In this document: piece by piece, positions 61,048 to 64,000 of the stretch
How positions within the stretch are numbered: position 1 is the stretch's first letter
Layout of the letters: the number at the start of each line of letters is the position of its first letter
Assembly (NCBI RefSeq): GCF_000004075.3
Contig: NC_026655.2
Location: forward strand, 5,332,001-5,396,000
DNA: 64,000 nucleotides
DNA from: Cucumis sativus
Lineage: Eukaryota > Streptophyta > Magnoliopsida > Cucurbitales > Cucurbitaceae
Direction: 5' to 3'
The notes under the pieces: generated by a model
The model's input: only the letters and a program-made list of their open reading frames with translations
Databases searched by the model: none
Told to the model about the DNA's origin: nothing
Made by a program: the position numbers and the translations under genes

Positions 61048-64000
61048 AGCAACTTCTCTGTGTTCTACTACTTTCGGTTTTCTAAATCCTCCAAGGCGAA
61101 GCTGTAGCAAGTTCCGAGGTTTGAATTCTCACCTTCTGCCCTCGATTTCTCCTTCAAGAACGGTGGTTGCGGTTGATGTGTCATCGGCTGGAGTTGCAAA
61201 TGCGAGCGGGCCAGTTACTTCATTCAGTAATGTAATTGGTTTACTTAGTTTCCCTCCATTTTCATTTCTTGTATGTTTCTCGTTTATAGAGTGTTTTCTC
61301 TTTTTCTTTTTGTTTCTCAAATTGTTCTTTCTCTTTGAATGTTGACTTCAATAGTTGATTGAATCTTTAATTAATCGCGTGGATTTGTCGGAGGATGAAG
61401 CGGAGGCGTCTCTTCAGTATCTTCTTAACGATGCCAGTGAAGCAGCAATTAGTGCTTTCCTTGTGTTACTTAGAGCGAAAGGAGAGACTTATGAAGAAGT
61501 AAGTCCGTTATTTGAACTGTTCTCTGAGTTTGTGTTGGTCATTGTTTCAGAGAATGAAAATGTAGTCAAGAGGTTGCTAATCATCAACATGTTTGAAATA
61601 CTTTGTGTTTGTGCTACACTGCTACATTTTATAATAAAGGATAAACATGTAGTTCTGGATAATATTAAAAAGAATAGCAGAGTAATGACTATGAATCTTT
61701 CATTGCGAATGTTAAGACCCAACCCTTTCTATTGTGCATGTCATCTGCTTGATAAAAGGTCATAAGAATAAGAACAGTACAAACATTAATGAATAATAGA
61801 GGGAGGAATTATTTGAAAGTACGTTTATGATTAAGCAGATTGTGGGACTTGCGAGGGCGATGATCAAGCATAGTGTGAAGGTGGATGGCTTATTTGATGC
61901 CGTTGACATTGTTGGAACAGGTGGTGATGGAGCAAACACAGTAAACATCTCAACTGGTGCTTCGATACTTGCTGCAGCATGTGGCACAAAGGTTGCCAAG
62001 GTGAGTAAGAAAGATTTTTCCGGTGTACCTTCAATGCTACAATTTTATTCGAACATATCGAAAGATTATATGTACTGAGTGGAGATAATTGTTATCGACC
62101 GTGAGCATTGCAGCAAGGAAACCGTTCGAGTTCTTCGGCATGTGGAAGTGCTGATGTCTTAGAGGCATTGGGGGTAGTTATTGATTTGGGCCCTGAGGTT
62201 AGTGCGCTAACTTGCTTTTAAGCTTTTTACTCGTATAATGTGGTTCTTTTTTGTTGAGTAAACTAAATAGACCATAATATGCTAATGTTGACATCAAAAG
62301 GATATTGGTTTACTATCACATGCACCAAACTCCTGATCGGTTAAGTGCAGCTGTAAATTGGAATTAATAAAGATGTTATTGAACATACATCTGTCGGCCC
62401 TGGCCATCATATTCATTCCATTCTTTTTGTTGATTGGCACATCAGATTTATAGCAATTAACATATATCAAAGGGCATAAACTGTGATGAATACTATCATG
62501 CAAGAATTCTCATAAAACTGTATGGATCAAAGAATTAACATTGTTATAATTTTGTGAGGAAATAATTTATATTCATGCCAATAGTTCAGTTCTTGATCTC
62601 TTGAAACAGGGAGTTGCCAAGTGCGTTGATGAAGTTGGAATTGGCTTCATGATGGCTCCTAAATACCATCCTGCAATGAAGATTGTCAGCCCTGTCAGGA
62701 AGAAGCTAAAAGTAAAAACTGCATTTAACATACTGGGCCCTATGCTTAATCCGGCAAGAGTCCCTTTCGCTGTTGTTGGTGTATATTCTGAGAACTTGGT
62801 AAGGTTCTTTTTCTTGGTCTCATTGAGCTGAAGTTTATAATTTCATTCCTTCGTTTTGTTAGAAAGAATTGCAGTTATTATTTTCATTATACATGCATTC
62901 TTAATTTGGATGAAGCATCGTGCTGGTGGATGGTTGTTGATATTATTGCAATTGATTTTCCGTCTGTATCACACTTGTGAATTAGGAGCTTTAATAATTG
63001 TTATTTAGCAAGTAATAAATGCAATCTACAATAGTAGTTAATGATTAATTATTTTAAGGAGGCCATTGCATTTTGATTAATTATTTTAAGGAGGCCATTG
63101 CATTTACTCCAAACAAATTTAATCTGCATCCCTGTAGACTCGAGTAGCTGACTGAATGCTACTGTAAAATTTAGCCTTTGAATTGTGCGGATGTGTTCAA
63201 TCAAGGAATAATATTATCTTTTGCGTACATGCTTTTCTTTTCTTTCTTTCTTTCTTTCTTTCTTTTGAGAAAATATGTAGTTTAAAACTTTGGGACTATC
63301 GTCTTTTAGTTGGCTATCTTTCCAAATTTCATCTGTGACCATGGTGTTCATCAAACTATTCTGTGGACAGGTCTCCAAAATGGCTAATGCACTGCAACTA
63401 TTTGGCATGAAAAGAGCATTAGTAGTTCACTCTGAGGGTTTGGATGAGATGAGCCCCCTTGGTGAGATTTTCTTTTCAGACTCCATAGACACCCATGGTC
63501 ATTTACACTGATCTTTTCATGTTGATTCTTTATGTACAATTCCCACCTTACTATTATGCATGTGTAAACGTATTACAGGACCAGGGCATATTCTTGATGT
63601 AAAACCTGGAAAGGTTGAGAAGTTTTCATTTGATCCATGTAAGAATATCTTGAGTATATGTTAAGTTTATTATATAGTATGGTGATCATCAATTTAAGAG
63701 TCCATCTAAAATCTTCCAAACTGTGCTATAGTGGATTTTGGCATCCCTCGCTGCACCATAGATGACCTTCGAGGTGGAGATTCTGATTGTAACGCAAAGG
63801 TGTTGAAGCGTGTGCTATCCGGGGAAAAGGGGCATATTGCAAATGCACTTGTAAGATATTGTAATGAAGTATCTTCCCGTTGAAAATATATGCTGAATAA
63901 TCTGAACAATCTTTTCAGATCCTGAATGCTGCTGCTTCCCTTCTGGTTAGCTGCAAAGTAAACACCTTATCCGAAGGAATCGAGTTGGCTCGTGAAACTC
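60986..64000 (+). CDS. PAT1: Plastid anthranilate phosphoribosyltransferase, 3' end off window
   Basis: PAT1 transfers phosphoribose from PRPP to anthranilate, the second step of tryptophan synthesis in the plastid. Coding exons: 60986-61231, 61355-61498, 61839-62000, 62114-62197, 62610-62798, 63371-63461, 63579-63638, 63732-63850 and 63919 onward; the first eight give 365 complete codons. Residues 1 to about 75 are Ser/Pro-rich, a transit peptide. The N-terminal helical domain starts near [17 protein letters not shown]. Catalytic motifs are intact: [17 protein letters not shown] (PRPP and metal site), [40 protein letters not shown] and [14 protein letters not shown]. The window ends inside [20 protein letters not shown], some 20-30 residues before the expected end. 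The exon 1 donor at AAT/GTAATT was chosen because it alone keeps frame with the next exon. Confidence 0.96.
63043..63105. repeat. Perfect 32-bp tandem duplication in a PAT1 intron
   Basis: GATTAATTATTTTAAGGAGG and the following 12 bases (CCATTGCATTTT) occur twice head to tail, the second copy ending one T short. No mismatch is seen, which suggests a recent duplication. It lies in intron 5. Confidence 0.9.
63233..63265. repeat. (CTTT)n microsatellite in a PAT1 intron
   Basis: About eight CTTT units, slightly interrupted at the left end, in intron 5 upstream of exon 6. It is likely polymorphic in length. Confidence 0.9.

Overview
The window is nuclear DNA of a flowering plant. All nine genes carry GT-AG introns, the proteins are plant-specific or plastid/mitochondrial forms, and the intergenic DNA is very AT-rich with small hairpin transposons. 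The repeat style and near-identity to eudicot proteins suggest a cucurbit (Cucumis or a relative), but that assignment is from memory of the families, not from a search.

Layout. 1-8391: a bifunctional pantothenate kinase 2 gene (minus strand), 13 coding exons visible, 3' end off the window. 8392-9411: a 1,020-bp Mutator-like element with ~137-bp terminal inverted repeats in the PANK2 upstream region. 11388-13733: mitochondrial Fe-S scaffold ISU1 (minus). 13734-25000: about 11 kb without a recognisable gene, holding two related hairpin MITEs. 25000-30605: a BOR1-type borate exporter (plus), 12 coding exons, long AUG-rich leader. 33627-36772: plastid phosphoenolpyruvate/phosphate translocator (minus), 9 exons. 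39574-43034: a plastid-type protein with two UVR motifs and an ApaG domain (plus), 6 exons. 49384-51313: a seven-membrane-span protein of a plant AIG1/rolling-stone-like family (plus), 8 exons. 52951-54815: a Tim17/22/23-family protein (minus), 5 exons. 56452-59582: a secreted wall-associated-kinase-type galacturonan-binding protein without kinase (plus), 3 exons. 60986-64000: plastid anthranilate phosphoribosyltransferase of tryptophan synthesis (plus), 3' end off the window.

The exon models were built by hand from splice sites and conserved protein sequence. For the seven complete genes with full models, and for the two partial genes, exon lengths add up in frame. The genes are ordinary, unlinked housekeeping functions (CoA, Fe-S clusters, boron, PEP transport, tryptophan), not a cluster. 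I found no new multi-gene system. The most useful observations are a probable GC-AG intron in PANK2 whose retention would give a kinase lacking its phosphatase domain, repeated ATGTAA minimal ORFs upstream of the boron transporter, a Tyr in place of a plant-conserved Asp at a BOR splice junction, the captured-sequence Mutator-like element, and an overlapping upstream ORF on PAT1.
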